Part shown: positions 1 through 8,397 of the stretch, in pieces
Numbering within the stretch: the stretch's first letter is position 1
Layout of the letters: each line of letters begins with the position of its first letter
Assembly: GCA_045627405.1 (NCBI GenBank)
Contig: JAZQNP010000012.1
Coordinates: 1-36,226 of the forward strand
Direction of reading: 5' to 3'
DNA from: Firm-04 sp045627405
GTDB taxonomy: Bacteria > Bacillota > Clostridia > Oscillospirales > Ruminococcaceae
Length of the DNA stretch: 36,226 bases
Made by a program: the position numbers and the translations under genes
The notes under the pieces: model-generated
Told to the model about the DNA's origin: nothing
Seen by the model: only the letters and a program-made list of their open reading frames with translations
Database searches by the model: none

Positions 1-98
1 TTTTTTATAGGGGAGTTTGAGGGGTTGGCTACCCCCCCAGCGGGAGTTTGAGGGCAGAGCCCTCTAAACATCTCTCAATGATGCCGCCAAATTCTGAT
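1..98 (-). repeat. Gene-tail dispersed element, copy A (truncated by window edge)
   Basis: Read on the minus strand, the stretch starts 8 bases after the DUF1015 stop with the motif ATCAGAAT. It continues through a GGGCTCTGCCCTC hairpin and a C-rich block ending in ACTCCCC followed by an A-run, where the window ends. The same order of motifs is found at 15992-16167 (plus) and 17461-17629 (minus). Each copy begins within about 10 bases of a stop codon and points the same way relative to that gene. Its function is unknown. Confidence 0.6.
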
Positions 99-106
99 TT
101 ACGGCA

Positions 107-1363
107 TCAGTCTGCGGTAATACGGCGGCATTCCATATAGAAGCGTTTATCGGCAGCATGCCCCATAGAGAACGTCTTGCGCGGGAGTGCGCCGTCCTTG
201 ATGACCGTGGGGAACAGTTCTGATTTCAGCATATCGGGCAGCAGGATGCCGAGGCTGTTCTGCGCCTGTGCAAGCCGCTCCACAACGTCCGCACCGTGGA
301 TATAGTCGATCTTGCCGCCGTTTGCTTTGAGCCATGCATCAAGAAACTGCTGCACGCTGCCGACGGTGAGATTGGATGTCGGCTTGTGAATGAAATATGT
401 GATTTTACTGTCCTTTACGATCACATCAAACTGCTGTGCCGCAGGTGCATCGGTACGCAGATCGAGTGCCGCGGTCATGTCACGCAGAAGCTGCTCCGTG
501 TCGATCTCATTGAGAATGCGGTGAATCGCCTCAAATTCCAGAGCCGGACTGTGCAGATTGACAAGCTCCGCCAGCGCGTATCTCTGCGGTGCATGTTCCG
601 TGTCGGCATCGGGATGTGCAGCCTTCCATTCCTCATAGTAAGCCTTTGCCGTTGCAAGCGAATGGTTGCCGTCACCCATCGCATAGACCAGCGGAGCTTC
701 TCCCTCCGGAAACGCATCGCCGAGCGCGATGAGTGCAGCAAGAACGCGCTGCTGCTCTGCGGCAGGAACGAGCCATCCCCTGACGGAACCGCCGCCCTGC
801 ATCAGCTTGGTATCATAGACACACTGCATGGCATCCTTCTGTACAGCGAACGGCTCAATGACTGTTTTCTTCGTATCATCGAGCAAAATCATAATATGCG
901 GCAATTCGAGTGCAGCCCCTCTGCGGATGCGGACACGGGGCGGGATGCGCTCGGGCACAGTGGCTTCGGTCGCACGCACCGGCGAGACGCTGCCCTTGCT
1001 GTAATCATACTGTTCGAGGTCAATTTTTCCGACAAGACCGGCACGCATTTTCCCGTCGCTCTGGATGCGTTCCAGATAGATCATCGCATCGGGATACTCC
1101 GCAAACACACCGGATTGCAGGTAATTGTCCATGCTTTCGCGGATGCGGGCAATGCGGTCTTCCACATCGCTGTCTTCGAGGTAGACCTCCGGAAGAATGA
1201 GACGAAGCGTCGAAGGGGCATCCCCGACGAAGCGTTCGGTCTCCGCCCAGTACGCCGGTTCTCCGGTATACTGATCGCAGGCACAGACAGCCCATGCCTC
1301 AGACATTGCCTGTTTGTCCGGCAGCAGGATATTTGCTGCACTGAAAGCGGTTTTCGTATTCAT
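107..1363 (-). CDS. DUF1015 family protein
   Basis: This is a 418-residue soluble protein of the DUF1015 family, whose biochemical role is not established. Recognisable family features are the VRATE segment near residue 129 followed by the PERIPPRVRIRRGA stretch, and a conserved DGNHS motif at 231-235 after a predicted beta strand (VYAMG). These look like active-site or ligand-binding elements, but no reaction can be named from sequence. The ATG at 1361-1363 is preceded by GAAAGGAAG, a good Shine-Dalgarno site. It is transcribed divergently from the Nudix gene. Copy A of the dispersed element follows its stop directly. In some Clostridia this family lies near serine-biosynthesis genes (family knowledge), but no such genes are here. 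Confidence 0.85.
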   Translation of the reverse strand: MNTKTAFSAANILLPDKQAMSEAWAVCACDQYTGEPAYWAETERFVGDAPSTLRLILPEVYLEDSDVEDRIARIRESMDNYLQSGVFAEYPDAMIYLERIQSDGKMRAGLVGKIDLEQYDYSKGSVSPVRATEATVPERIPPRVRIRRGAALELPHIMILLDDTKKTVIEPFAVQKDAMQCVYDTKLMQGGGSVRGWLVPAAEQQRVLAALIALGDAFPEGEAPLVYAMGDGNHSLATAKAYYEEWKAAHPDADTEHAPQRYALAELVNLHSPALEFEAIHRILNEIDTEQLLRDMTAALDLRTDAPAAQQFDVIVKDSKITYFIHKPTSNLTVGSVQQFLDAWLKANGGKIDYIHGADVVERLAQAQNSLGILLPDMLKSELFPTVIKDGALPRKTFSMGHAADKRFYMECRRITAD

Positions 1364-1463
1364 AGAAATCTTCCTTTCTGAATTAAAGTGAGCAATGAGA
1401 TCATAAAAAGCGCGTGCCGCAGAGAAGAGAACGTGCGGCAGAAAGCGAATTGCTGGAATAGGG

Positions 1464-1492
1464 TTTACAAAACGAAAAAATTATGATATAAT
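1464..1492 (+). promoter_or_regulatory. Sigma-A promoter of the Nudix gene
   Basis: TTTACA (1464-1469), a 17-base spacer and TATAAT (1487-1492) form a near-consensus promoter. The start codon lies about 45 bases downstream. Confidence 0.8.
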
Positions 1493-1541
1493 AGAAGCAA
1501 CAACACCTGTTGCATACCATTATGAAAGGAATCCTTTGGAA

Positions 1542-1961
1542 ATGCTGCACGAAAAATCATGCGGCGCGATCGTGTACCGGCGTTATCACGGCAATGTCGA
1601 GATTCTGCTGATCAAGCACGTCAACAGCGGCCATTGGTCGTTTCCGAAGGGGCATGTAGAGGGGGATGAAACGGAATTAGAGACCGCAAGACGCGAGATC
1701 AAGGAAGAGACAGGACTGGATGTCATCATTGACCAGACGTTCCGAGAAACCGTGTCTTATTCACCGAAGCGCGACACACAAAAGGTGGTCGTATATTTTC
1801 TCGCACTGGCACGCAATTACGATTATGTGCCGCAGGAGGAAGAGATCGCAGAGATCCGGTGGGTCGATATTATCCGTGCGCCCGGCATGCTGACCTACGA
1901 AAACGACAAGACAATCGTCAGCAAGGCACGCGCCGCTATTCGTCACAATCACAGCATGTGA
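1542..1961 (+). CDS. Nudix hydrolase, diadenosine-tetraphosphatase type
   Basis: This 139-residue protein has a complete Nudix box at residues 37-59: G37, E43, R51, E52, E55, E56 and G58 fit G-x5-E-x7-RE-x2-EE-x-G. The opening (MLHEKSCGAIVYRR) and the SFPKGHVE segment resemble bis(5'-nucleosyl)-tetraphosphatases of Firmicutes, which hydrolyse Ap4A-like dinucleotides; the exact substrate is inferred. ATG 1542 matches the family N-terminus and lies 11 bases after AAAGGA (1525-1530). An in-frame TTG at 1536 is better spaced (5 bases), so two extra N-terminal residues are possible. The gene has its own promoter and terminator and appears monocistronic. Confidence 0.88.
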   Translation: MLHEKSCGAIVYRRYHGNVEILLIKHVNSGHWSFPKGHVEGDETELETARREIKEETGLDVIIDQTFRETVSYSPKRDTQKVVVYFLALARNYDYVPQEEEIAEIRWVDIIRAPGMLTYENDKTIVSKARAAIRHNHSM

Positions 1962-1982
1962 GACCGTGATGAAGACGCATCG

Positions 1983-2010
1983 AAAGAGAGAGCTTCGGCT
2001 CTCTTTTTTT
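1983..2010 (+). terminator. Intrinsic terminator after the Nudix gene
   Basis: AGAGAGC, a UUCG tetraloop and GCTCTCT are followed by a run of seven T. It lies between the convergent Nudix and rmuC genes. Confidence 0.88.
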
Positions 2011-2014
2011 CGTT

Positions 2015-3286
2015 TCAAGGCTCATCGGAATGCTGCGGCGCAGCATCGCCGGGGAGCAGACCGGCAGACCCGATCTGTCTGAGCTTCTGATTGATGGCAC
2101 GGGTGCGCACACCGACGAGCTTATCCAGCTCTTTGCCGGCGTCGTCGAGTTTTTTCTGCGTGCTGTTCAGCACCGATTCAAAGCGTTCAAACTCTGTTTT
2201 CACACCGCCGAGAATTTCCCAGACCTGATCGGACTGCTTCTGGATTGCAAGGGTCCGAAAGCCCATATAGAGGGCGTTGAGCAGAGCCGCCATAGTGGAA
2301 GGTCCCGCGACATTGACGCCGTATTTCTGCTGCAATTCCTCTGTGATGCCGCTGTTGACGACCTCGGAATACAGCCCTTCAAACGGGAGAAAGAGGATGC
2401 CGAAGGCAGTGGTTTCGGGTTCATGCAGATATTTGTCCCGAATATCCTTTGCGAAGCTGAAAATCCGCTGTTTCAGCGCAGTTTGCGCCGCAGCAATCGC
2501 AGTCTTGTCGCCGGAATCCTGTGCATCGAGAAGCTGTTCATAGCAGTCTGCGGGGAATTTGGAATCAATCGGCAGCCAGATGCAGCTTCCGTCATCGGCG
2601 GGCAGCTTCACGGCAAACTCGACGCGTTTTCCGCTTCCCGCGACGGTCTCGACATTTTCGGCAAACTGTTCCGGCGCGAGAATATCGTGCAGGATGCTGC
2701 CGAGGCGGATCTCACCGAGCGTACCGCGGGTCTTGACGTTGGACAGCACGCGTTTGAGTCCGCCGACATCGGAAGCGAGTGTTTTCATTTCGCCAAGTCC
2801 CTTATAGACTGCTTCGAGGCTTTCGGTGACGCGCTGAAAGCTTTCGGTCATGCGGGCATCGAGCTGCTCCTGCAAATTCTCATCGACAGTTTTCCGGATC
2901 TCCGCGAGCCGTTTGTCATTGTGTGCGCGGAGGAGTTCGAGCTGCCCTTCGAGGGTGTCGCGGAGCATGCTCATCGAGCGGGCTTGATTGGCTTCGAGAC
3001 CGCGGATGCGCTCCTCAAACTGTTTGAGCTGCACCGCAGTGGTCTCCCTTGTCTGCGTCTGCCCCTGCGAGAGGCTGTCGCGCATCATGTCCATCGAAAG
3101 CCGGATGGTTTCATTTGTATGTTCCGCCTGCACCTGCCGCAGATTTTTCTCATCATCGAGCAGCTTTTTCAGCATCGGTTCGAGCGCATCTGCGTCATTT
3201 TTCTGCTGCACAGTGCGCAGAAGCAGAATCAGCACGACATGCAGCACAAGCAGCACGAGAATTCCGGCAGCAATCCAGTATTCCAT
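2015..3286 (-). CDS. rmuC: DNA recombination protein RmuC family
   Basis: This 423-residue protein has an N-terminal membrane helix (about residues 5-24, IAAGILVLLVLHVVLILLL). A long charged coiled coil (about 30-165) follows, then the RmuC nuclease-like domain, seen in segments such as VKTRGTLGEIRLG, WLPIDSKFP and GILFLPFEGLYSEV. RmuC proteins limit inversions at short inverted repeats; the mechanism is not settled. The start chosen is ATG 3284-3286 because it begins with the membrane helix and its A is shared with the TGA stop of the upstream gene (TGATG). The frame stays open for 23 more codons upstream, but that part reads as the tail of the neighbour in another frame. Translational coupling with the upstream unknown gene is likely. 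Confidence 0.9.
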   Translation of the reverse strand: MEYWIAAGILVLLVLHVVLILLLRTVQQKNDADALEPMLKKLLDDEKNLRQVQAEHTNETIRLSMDMMRDSLSQGQTQTRETTAVQLKQFEERIRGLEANQARSMSMLRDTLEGQLELLRAHNDKRLAEIRKTVDENLQEQLDARMTESFQRVTESLEAVYKGLGEMKTLASDVGGLKRVLSNVKTRGTLGEIRLGSILHDILAPEQFAENVETVAGSGKRVEFAVKLPADDGSCIWLPIDSKFPADCYEQLLDAQDSGDKTAIAAAQTALKQRIFSFAKDIRDKYLHEPETTAFGILFLPFEGLYSEVVNSGITEELQQKYGVNVAGPSTMAALLNALYMGFRTLAIQKQSDQVWEILGGVKTEFERFESVLNSTQKKLDDAGKELDKLVGVRTRAINQKLRQIGSAGLLPGDAAPQHSDEP

Positions 3287-4146
3287 CAGATTACGATCCT
3301 CTTGATATAGTCCGCCTGTCTTTCTCTGCGGCCGCTGATGCGGGCATCCGCCCACTGTTCATACTTCTGCCACTTCACCTTTGCGGAGGGAACGGCAGCG
3401 TCGGCGGGCAATGCCGTGAACGAGAAGACAAAGCTGCCGTCCGAGGAGATTCCGATCTCGATGATGCGCCTTGATTTGGAGGTATAGCCGTCGATCCATC
3501 CGCTTGCGGAATACTGCGTGACATCGGAGACAGCGGTGCTGAGTTCCTCACTGACTTTTGCATTGCGGAGCTGATAGAGGTGATATTTCACGCCGTCTGC
3601 ATCGGTCAGCACAAAGTCCTTCCCCTGCGGGGCAGGGTCATTGCGCAGCCCCTGATCGTCAATGATCTCCGCATCGGTGACACTGACCAGCTCGACATTG
3701 CCAAACTGCTTGCGGATGCACTTGGGCTGCGGCGCATCGGGCGGCGGAACCTCATCAAAATCGGCAATCGCAAGCCCCAGCGCATCGACGGCGCGGAAGA
3801 CGGCAGCCGCCGAAGCGGCATCGCCGCCTGTGAGCCAGACCGCATCGGGAGTCTCCCCTGCTCTCCAAGCAGCATAGGCAGCCGTCATCGCCTGTCTGCC
3901 TTCATAGGTCTCCGGCAGTGTGCAGCCGAGCTGTTGCAGCAGCGTTTCCATGACATGGTACTGCATCACGACAAACATACAGTTGATGAGAATGCGAAAC
4001 TCCTCCGAGTCCGCACCGTAGTCCTCCGCGAGCAGTTTTGCGGCATCGTCGCGCAGCTGCCCGACCGTATCATAGTCCTGTGCAATCAGGGCATCTGCGG
4101 CTTTTTCATAATCATAATAGCCTTCGAGATATTCTTCGGGGTGCAT
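3286..4146 (-). CDS. Hypothetical protein upstream of rmuC
   Basis: I do not recognise this 286-residue acidic protein. It has no signal peptide or membrane helix. The N-terminal half is helical and Ala-rich (for example DDAAKLLAEDYGADSEEF). The C-terminal half is predicted beta-rich (KYHLYQLRNAKVSEELST, RIIEIGISSDGSFVFSFTA) and ends in a basic tail. Near residue 218 WIDGYTSKSRR may be a turn-rich loop. It starts at ATG 4146, about 11 bases after GGAGGG, and its TGA overlaps the rmuC start, so the two are probably made together. A role linked to rmuC is only suggested by this coupling. Confidence 0.75.
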   Translation of the reverse strand: MHPEEYLEGYYDYEKAADALIAQDYDTVGQLRDDAAKLLAEDYGADSEEFRILINCMFVVMQYHVMETLLQQLGCTLPETYEGRQAMTAAYAAWRAGETPDAVWLTGGDAASAAAVFRAVDALGLAIADFDEVPPPDAPQPKCIRKQFGNVELVSVTDAEIIDDQGLRNDPAPQGKDFVLTDADGVKYHLYQLRNAKVSEELSTAVSDVTQYSASGWIDGYTSKSRRIIEIGISSDGSFVFSFTALPADAAVPSAKVKWQKYEQWADARISGRRERQADYIKRIVI

Positions 4147-4213
4147 GACTCAGGAATCCCTCCAATTCAATTCAGCAGGCGACTCACATTGCTGTCAGCC
4201 GCCTGTGCAAAGA

Positions 4214-4870
4214 TTATTCGACGCCGTACTGTTCACGGTAGGCACGCATCTGCGGCAGATACGCCTTTCCGTCCACGACACCGTTTTCGATTGCAGCGAT
4301 AATATCGCTGACCGTGACAATGGAAAAGACGTCGATGCCGAACTCCGCCTTGACCTCCTGCACCGCAGATTTGTCGGAGTTCAGACCCTTTTCCTGTCTG
4401 TCCACGGTAATGATCATGCCGGTGATATTCACATCGGCAACGGCTTTGAGCTTCGGATAGACCTCGCGCAGAGCTTTTCCGGAGGTCATCACGTCCTCGA
4501 TCAGCACAACCTTTGTGCCGTTTTCGAGCTTCGAGCCGACGATCATGCCGCCCTCGCCGTGATCCTTGACCTCCTTGCGGTCATAGGCATAACCGACCTC
4601 GACATTATGTTCCTTCCAGAGCGCGACCGCAGCGGAAGCGGCAAGCGGAATGCCCTTATATGCCGGTCCGAACAGCACATCCGCATCGAGGTTGTGTTCC
4701 CGGATGCAGGCAGCATAGTATTCACCGAGGCGGCAGAGCTGTCTGCCGGTTTTATAGTTGCCGGTGTTGATGAAGTAGGGTGCTTTTCTGCCGGATTTCA
4801 GCGTGAAATCACCGAAAGTCAGCACACCGCATTCGGTCATAAACTGAATAAACTCCTCTTTGTAGGTCAT
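4214..4870 (-). CDS. pyrE: Orotate phosphoribosyltransferase
   Basis: This 218-residue protein catalyses orotate + PRPP to orotidine 5'-phosphate, the fifth step of UMP synthesis, in the cytoplasm. The PRPP-binding signature VVLIEDVMTSGKA is at residues 121-133. The flexible catalytic loop (RKEVKDHGEGG) is at 98-108, and the N-terminal FTLKSGRKAPYF segment is typical of the bacterial family. Length is normal. GAAAGGAAG precedes the ATG. The gene follows the 53-residue membrane protein by 16 bases and mutY before it. No other pyr genes are adjacent, so it is separated from the main pyrimidine operon. No PyrR-type attenuator is visible upstream. Confidence 0.96.
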   Translation of the reverse strand: MTYKEEFIQFMTECGVLTFGDFTLKSGRKAPYFINTGNYKTGRQLCRLGEYYAACIREHNLDADVLFGPAYKGIPLAASAAVALWKEHNVEVGYAYDRKEVKDHGEGGMIVGSKLENGTKVVLIEDVMTSGKALREVYPKLKAVADVNITGMIITVDRQEKGLNSDKSAVQEVKAEFGIDVFSIVTVSDIIAAIENGVVDGKAYLPQMRAYREQYGVE

Positions 4871-4886
4871 GATAGATCTTCCTTTC

Positions 4887-5048
4887 TCAGATAGATGATG
4901 CGATCAGAAATCCGAAGCCGGTCAGCTCCAAACAATACGCCAGCAGGATGACAGCCGATGAAGCCGCACGTTCCTTCCGGCACAGCTCGTATATGACGGA
5001 CAGCATACCGACCGCTGCAATCGGAATATAAAAATGCCAAAAGTCCAT
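4887..5048 (-). CDS. 53-residue two-helix membrane protein
   Basis: This small gene lies between mutY and pyrE. Its ATG (5046-5048) shares a base with the mutY TGA (TGATG), and GGAGG sits 7 bases before the ATG, inside the end of mutY, so initiation is well supported. The product has two hydrophobic helices (about residues 4-20 and 31-50) separated by the charged turn ELCRKERAAS. This predicts a helical hairpin in the membrane. No homologous family is recognised. Position suggests co-transcription with mutY and pyrE, but no functional tie to either is evident. The strong ribosome site and overlap argue that it is a real gene. Confidence 0.68.
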   Translation of the reverse strand: MDFWHFYIPIAAVGMLSVIYELCRKERAASSAVILLAYCLELTGFGFLIASSI

Positions 5049-6130
5049 CACAGCACCTCCTCCGGCAGACAGATGCGAAACGCAGTCGGCAGAGCCGTCT
5101 GCGCATGAAGCTGTGTCTGCGTCACCCATTTGAAGCGTTTGGGCATCTTCGTGCAGAGGATATGCACACAGGTCATATGCCATTCAATATGCGTAAATAT
5201 GTGTTTTTTCTGCCGCAGAGAACAGAGTGTTTCCGCACCGGTGTCCCAGTCTGCGATAGCATCGAGCGCGGACTGCGCTTCCCGTTTTCCGTCGAGATGC
5301 GGCAGCTCCCACAGCCCTGCAAGCAGACCGGAATCGGGGCGTTTCTGCACGGCGATAAACTCGCCGCATTGCAGAATGTAGACGGTGTATTCTTCGATTC
5401 TGCGCGTTTTTTTGATTTTCCGCACAGGGTATTCCGCAGCAGTATCCGTGCGGTATGCTTCGCAGCAATCCCGCATCGGACAGCGTGTGCAGTGCGCTGC
5501 GCCGTTCGGCACACAGACGGTCGCACCCAGCTCCATCAGAGCCTGCGTGAGCATTCCGGCATCTCCGGAAGTACCGCAGCCCGCGTAGACCGCGTAGACA
5601 ACGTAGACAGCGCGGAGTTTTTCGCGGACATCGCGCTTCACTGCCGCATCATCAATACAGCGTTTGTCGCCGGTCAGCCGCGCACAGACGCGCAGTACAT
5701 TGCCGTCCACAGCAGGCTCCGGCAGACGAAAGCAGATGGAAGCAATCGCACCGGCAGTGTAGTCCCCGATGCCGGCGAGCTTGCGGATTTCCTCGAAGCT
5801 GCTTGGAAAAACGCCTTGATAATCCGACATAATCTGCTGTGCTGCTTTCCGGAGATTGCGCACGCGGCTGTAATAGCCCAGCCCCTCCCAGAGCTTCATC
5901 AGCGTGTCATCATCGCATTGCGCGAGAGCCGGAATATCCGGCAGTCTGCGGAGAAAACGGGCATAGTAGGGCTTCACCGCTTCGACGCGCGTCTGTTGCA
6001 GCATGATCTCGGAGACCCAGACATGATACGGTTCTCTGTCCGCGCGCCACGGCAAATCGCGGGCATGTTCGGCAAACCACGGCAGCAGCTTTTCAGCGAG
6101 CGCGATGTGCGTCAGATCCAGCATCGACAT
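5048..6130 (-). CDS. mutY: A/G-specific adenine glycosylase
   Basis: This 360-residue base-excision repair enzyme removes adenine mispaired with 8-oxoguanine. Visible features are the catalytic Glu41 in SEIMLQQTRVE, the helix-hairpin-helix LAGIGDYTAGA (118-128), the catalytic Asp142 in VDGNV, and a Fe-S cluster set C206, C214, C217 and C223. A NUDIX-like C-terminal domain (about 240-350) reads 8-oxoG. Two oddities stand out. The first Cys spacing is seven residues rather than the usual six, and residues 175-183 are a VYV-VYA-VYA run encoded by a 9-base tandem repeat. The start is 5 bases after the glnN stop. There is no strong ribosome site, and ATG 6124 is an alternative, so coupling to glnN is likely. 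Confidence 0.94.
   Translation of the reverse strand: MSMLDLTHIALAEKLLPWFAEHARDLPWRADREPYHVWVSEIMLQQTRVEAVKPYYARFLRRLPDIPALAQCDDDTLMKLWEGLGYYSRVRNLRKAAQQIMSDYQGVFPSSFEEIRKLAGIGDYTAGAIASICFRLPEPAVDGNVLRVCARLTGDKRCIDDAAVKRDVREKLRAVYVVYAVYAGCGTSGDAGMLTQALMELGATVCVPNGAAHCTRCPMRDCCEAYRTDTAAEYPVRKIKKTRRIEEYTVYILQCGEFIAVQKRPDSGLLAGLWELPHLDGKREAQSALDAIADWDTGAETLCSLRQKKHIFTHIEWHMTCVHILCTKMPKRFKWVTQTQLHAQTALPTAFRICLPEEVL
5582..5608 (-). repeat. 9-bp tandem repeat (three units) inside mutY
   Basis: Two exact CGCGTAGAC units and one AACGTAGAC unit lie in tandem on the plus strand. They encode the Val-Tyr-Ala/Val triplet run just before the conserved QALMELGA helix of MutY. Changes of unit number would keep the frame. 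Confidence 0.85.
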
Positions 6131-6135
6131 ATTTT

Positions 6136-8247
6136 TCAGATATTATAGAGAATTTCGGAATAAGACGGGAACGGCCACATATCCTGCGGAATCAGCACTT
6201 CGAGCGCATCGGCAGTCGTGCGCAGCCGCTCCATGGCAGGGATGACAAGTCTGCGGTAAGCGCGTGCCTGTTCGACGACGCCGGCAGTCCCGCTTGCCTC
6301 CGCAATCTGTGTGCGCAGATCGTCAATGCCGTCATAGAGACCGGCAGTGAGGTCGCTCAGCTTTGCAGCGAGCGAATTCTCCACCGCCGCACTGATTTCC
6401 AGTCGGGCGGGCATCTGTGCCTTTGCGATTGCCGCATCGCAAAGTTCTTTTGTATAAGCGATGGAGACCGGCAGAATCTTCTTGCGTGCGATGTTGAGCA
6501 TCGTGCGCGCTTCGATGCAGACGGTCTTGCTGTAATTATCGAGCAGAATCTCCTTGCGGGAGGTGATCTCCGCCTTTGTCAGCACATGGAACTGCTCAAA
6601 GATCTCAACAAATTTCGGCTGGTCATACTGTTCAAGTGCTTCGACGGTGGAGGGATAATCGGGCAGACCGCGCCGTATGCATTCCGCGATCCACGCTTCG
6701 CCGAAGCCGTTGCCGTTGAAGATGATGTCTTTATTTTCGCGGATCGAGCGGACAAGGAGATCTTTGAGTGCAGTCTGGAAATCCTCCGCCTGTTCCAGCT
6801 CCTCGCAGAAATCGGTGATAATCTTCGCGAAAATGGTATTCATCATGAAATTGAAGCAGGAGATGGAATCCGCCGAACCGAGCATCCGGAATTCAAACTT
6901 GTTGCCGGTAAACGCCATCGGGGAGGTGCGGTTGCGGTCGGTGGTATCCTTACGGAACTGCGGCATTGCATCGACACCGAGGTTAAAGCGTTCGCTGCCG
7001 GCACCGTCAAGCGATTCGCCCTTTTCAATCGCATCGAGGACGCGTTGGAGGTCGTCACCGATGAACACAGAGATCACAGTGGGCGGAGCTTCATTTCCGC
7101 CGAGGCGGCAGTCGTTGCCGGCAGAGGCAGAAGAGAGGCGGAGCAGCGGCGCGTATTCCTTGACGCCTTTGAGGAATGCGCAGAGGACGAGCAAAAACTG
7201 CATGTTATCCTGCGGCGTATCGCCGGGATCGAGGAGATTCTGCCCGTCATCGGTAGCGATCGACCAGTTATTGTGTTTGCCGGAGCCGCTGATGCCTGCG
7301 AACGGTTTTTCGTGCAGCAGGCAGACCAGGCCGTGCTTCTGCGCAATTTTCTTCATCAGCTCCATAGTGAGCTGATTGTGGTCCGCGGCGATATTGGAGG
7401 TGGTATAGATCGGAGCCAGCTCATGCTGCGCCGGCGCGACTTCATTGTGTTCGGTCTTGGCGTAGATGCCGAGCTTCCAGAGCTCCTCATCGAGTTCCCG
7501 CATGAAATCGGAAACACGCTGTGTGAGGTTGCCGAAATAGTGGTCATCCATCTCCTCACCCTTCGGCGGCATGGCACCGAAGAGCGTTCTGCCGGTGAGA
7601 ATGAGATCTTCACGGGCATCATACGAAGCCTTGTCGATCAGGAAATACTCCTGCTCCGGTCCGACGGCAGTCATCACGCGCTGCACATTGTTGTTCCCGA
7701 AGAGGCGGAGCATCCGCACACATGCCTTGCTTGCGGCCTCCATCGAGCGCAGCAGGGGTGTTTTCTTGTCGAGCACCTCACCGGTATAGGAGACAAAGCC
7801 GGTGGGGATGCAGAGGGTCCGGTCCTTGATAAAGGCGTCGGAAGTGGGGTCCCAGGCGGTATAGCCGCGCGCCTCAAAGGTCGCACGCAGACCGCCGGAA
7901 GGGAACGAAGAGGCATCCGGCTCGCCCTTGATCAGTTCTTTGCCGGAGAATTCGAGAATCACGCCGCTGCCGGCAGGGATAATAAAGGCATCATGTTTTT
8001 CGGCAGTGACGCCGGTCATCGGCTGGAACCAGTGGGTATAGTGGGTACAGCCCTTGGAGACTGCCCAGTCCTTCATGGCAGCCGCAACGACATCGGCGGC
8101 GTCTTTTGGGAGCGGTGTGCCGAGTGTGCGGGTACGCATCACAGCCTCATAGACTTTTTTGGGCAACGCACTGCGCATGACCTCGGTGTTGAATACATTG
8201 CAGCCGAAATAGGTATCGGGAGCATTTGATCTGATCTGTTCCTGCAT
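6136..8247 (-). CDS. glnN: Type III glutamine synthetase
   Basis: This is a 703-residue ATP-dependent glutamate-ammonia ligase of the large GSIII class, which usually has about 700-730 residues. Family landmarks in order are the N-terminal YFGCNVFN block, THWFQPMTG, AVGPEQEYFLID, KTEHNEVAPAQHELAP (metal/substrate region), GSGKHNNWS, and NRTSPMAFTGNKFEFR. It assimilates ammonia in the cytoplasm, probably as a dodecamer. The start is uncertain. ATG 8247 fits family alignments, but the frame is open to ATG 8325 (729 residues). The promoter's expected start point (about 8333) would leave ATG 8325 with almost no leader, so I prefer 8247. mutY follows after 5 bases. Confidence 0.95.
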   Translation of the reverse strand: MQEQIRSNAPDTYFGCNVFNTEVMRSALPKKVYEAVMRTRTLGTPLPKDAADVVAAAMKDWAVSKGCTHYTHWFQPMTGVTAEKHDAFIIPAGSGVILEFSGKELIKGEPDASSFPSGGLRATFEARGYTAWDPTSDAFIKDRTLCIPTGFVSYTGEVLDKKTPLLRSMEAASKACVRMLRLFGNNNVQRVMTAVGPEQEYFLIDKASYDAREDLILTGRTLFGAMPPKGEEMDDHYFGNLTQRVSDFMRELDEELWKLGIYAKTEHNEVAPAQHELAPIYTTSNIAADHNQLTMELMKKIAQKHGLVCLLHEKPFAGISGSGKHNNWSIATDDGQNLLDPGDTPQDNMQFLLVLCAFLKGVKEYAPLLRLSSASAGNDCRLGGNEAPPTVISVFIGDDLQRVLDAIEKGESLDGAGSERFNLGVDAMPQFRKDTTDRNRTSPMAFTGNKFEFRMLGSADSISCFNFMMNTIFAKIITDFCEELEQAEDFQTALKDLLVRSIRENKDIIFNGNGFGEAWIAECIRRGLPDYPSTVEALEQYDQPKFVEIFEQFHVLTKAEITSRKEILLDNYSKTVCIEARTMLNIARKKILPVSIAYTKELCDAAIAKAQMPARLEISAAVENSLAAKLSDLTAGLYDGIDDLRTQIAEASGTAGVVEQARAYRRLVIPAMERLRTTADALEVLIPQDMWPFPSYSEILYNI

Positions 8248-8255
8248 GACGGTTT

Positions 8256-8296
8256 GCGCGTCCGTACCGGACGGTGCAGAACGCGCGCCTCCTTTC
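8256..8296 (-). promoter_or_regulatory. Structured glnN leader with displaced Shine-Dalgarno
   Basis: On the minus strand a strong GAAAGGAGG (8288-8296) lies 40 bases before ATG 8247, too far for normal initiation. Between them two inverted repeats overlap: GCGCGT/ACGCGC (8281-8286 with 8256-8261) and CGTCCG/CGGACG (8268-8273 with 8259-8264). Folding the outer pair would bring the ribosome site to within about 10 bases of the ATG. Folding the inner one would not. This is inference from sequence only. Confidence 0.4.
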
Positions 8297-8339
8297 TGCT
8301 GCCGCAGCGAAACGGCGGCATACATTTCCTTACGGTACT

Positions 8340-8368
8340 ATTATAGCAGATTCCGCGACAGAATGCAA
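8340..8368 (-). promoter_or_regulatory. Sigma-A promoter of glnN
   Basis: Minus-strand TTGCAT (8363-8368), a 17-base spacer and TATAAT (8340-8345). The expected start is near 8333. Confidence 0.82.
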
Positions 8369-8397
8369 GCATTCCGGGAATGAAAGGCAATCTGCAT

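Noticed and set aside
1..106. Intrinsic terminator for the DUF1015 gene
   Set aside because: The T-run at 1-6 is on the opposite strand to the gene's transcript and precedes the hairpins. The stretch fits the dispersed element better.
6586..8229. A 547-codon plus-strand frame opposite glnN
   Set aside because: It is an antisense shadow of the type III glutamine synthetase gene, without a ribosome site or recognisable family.
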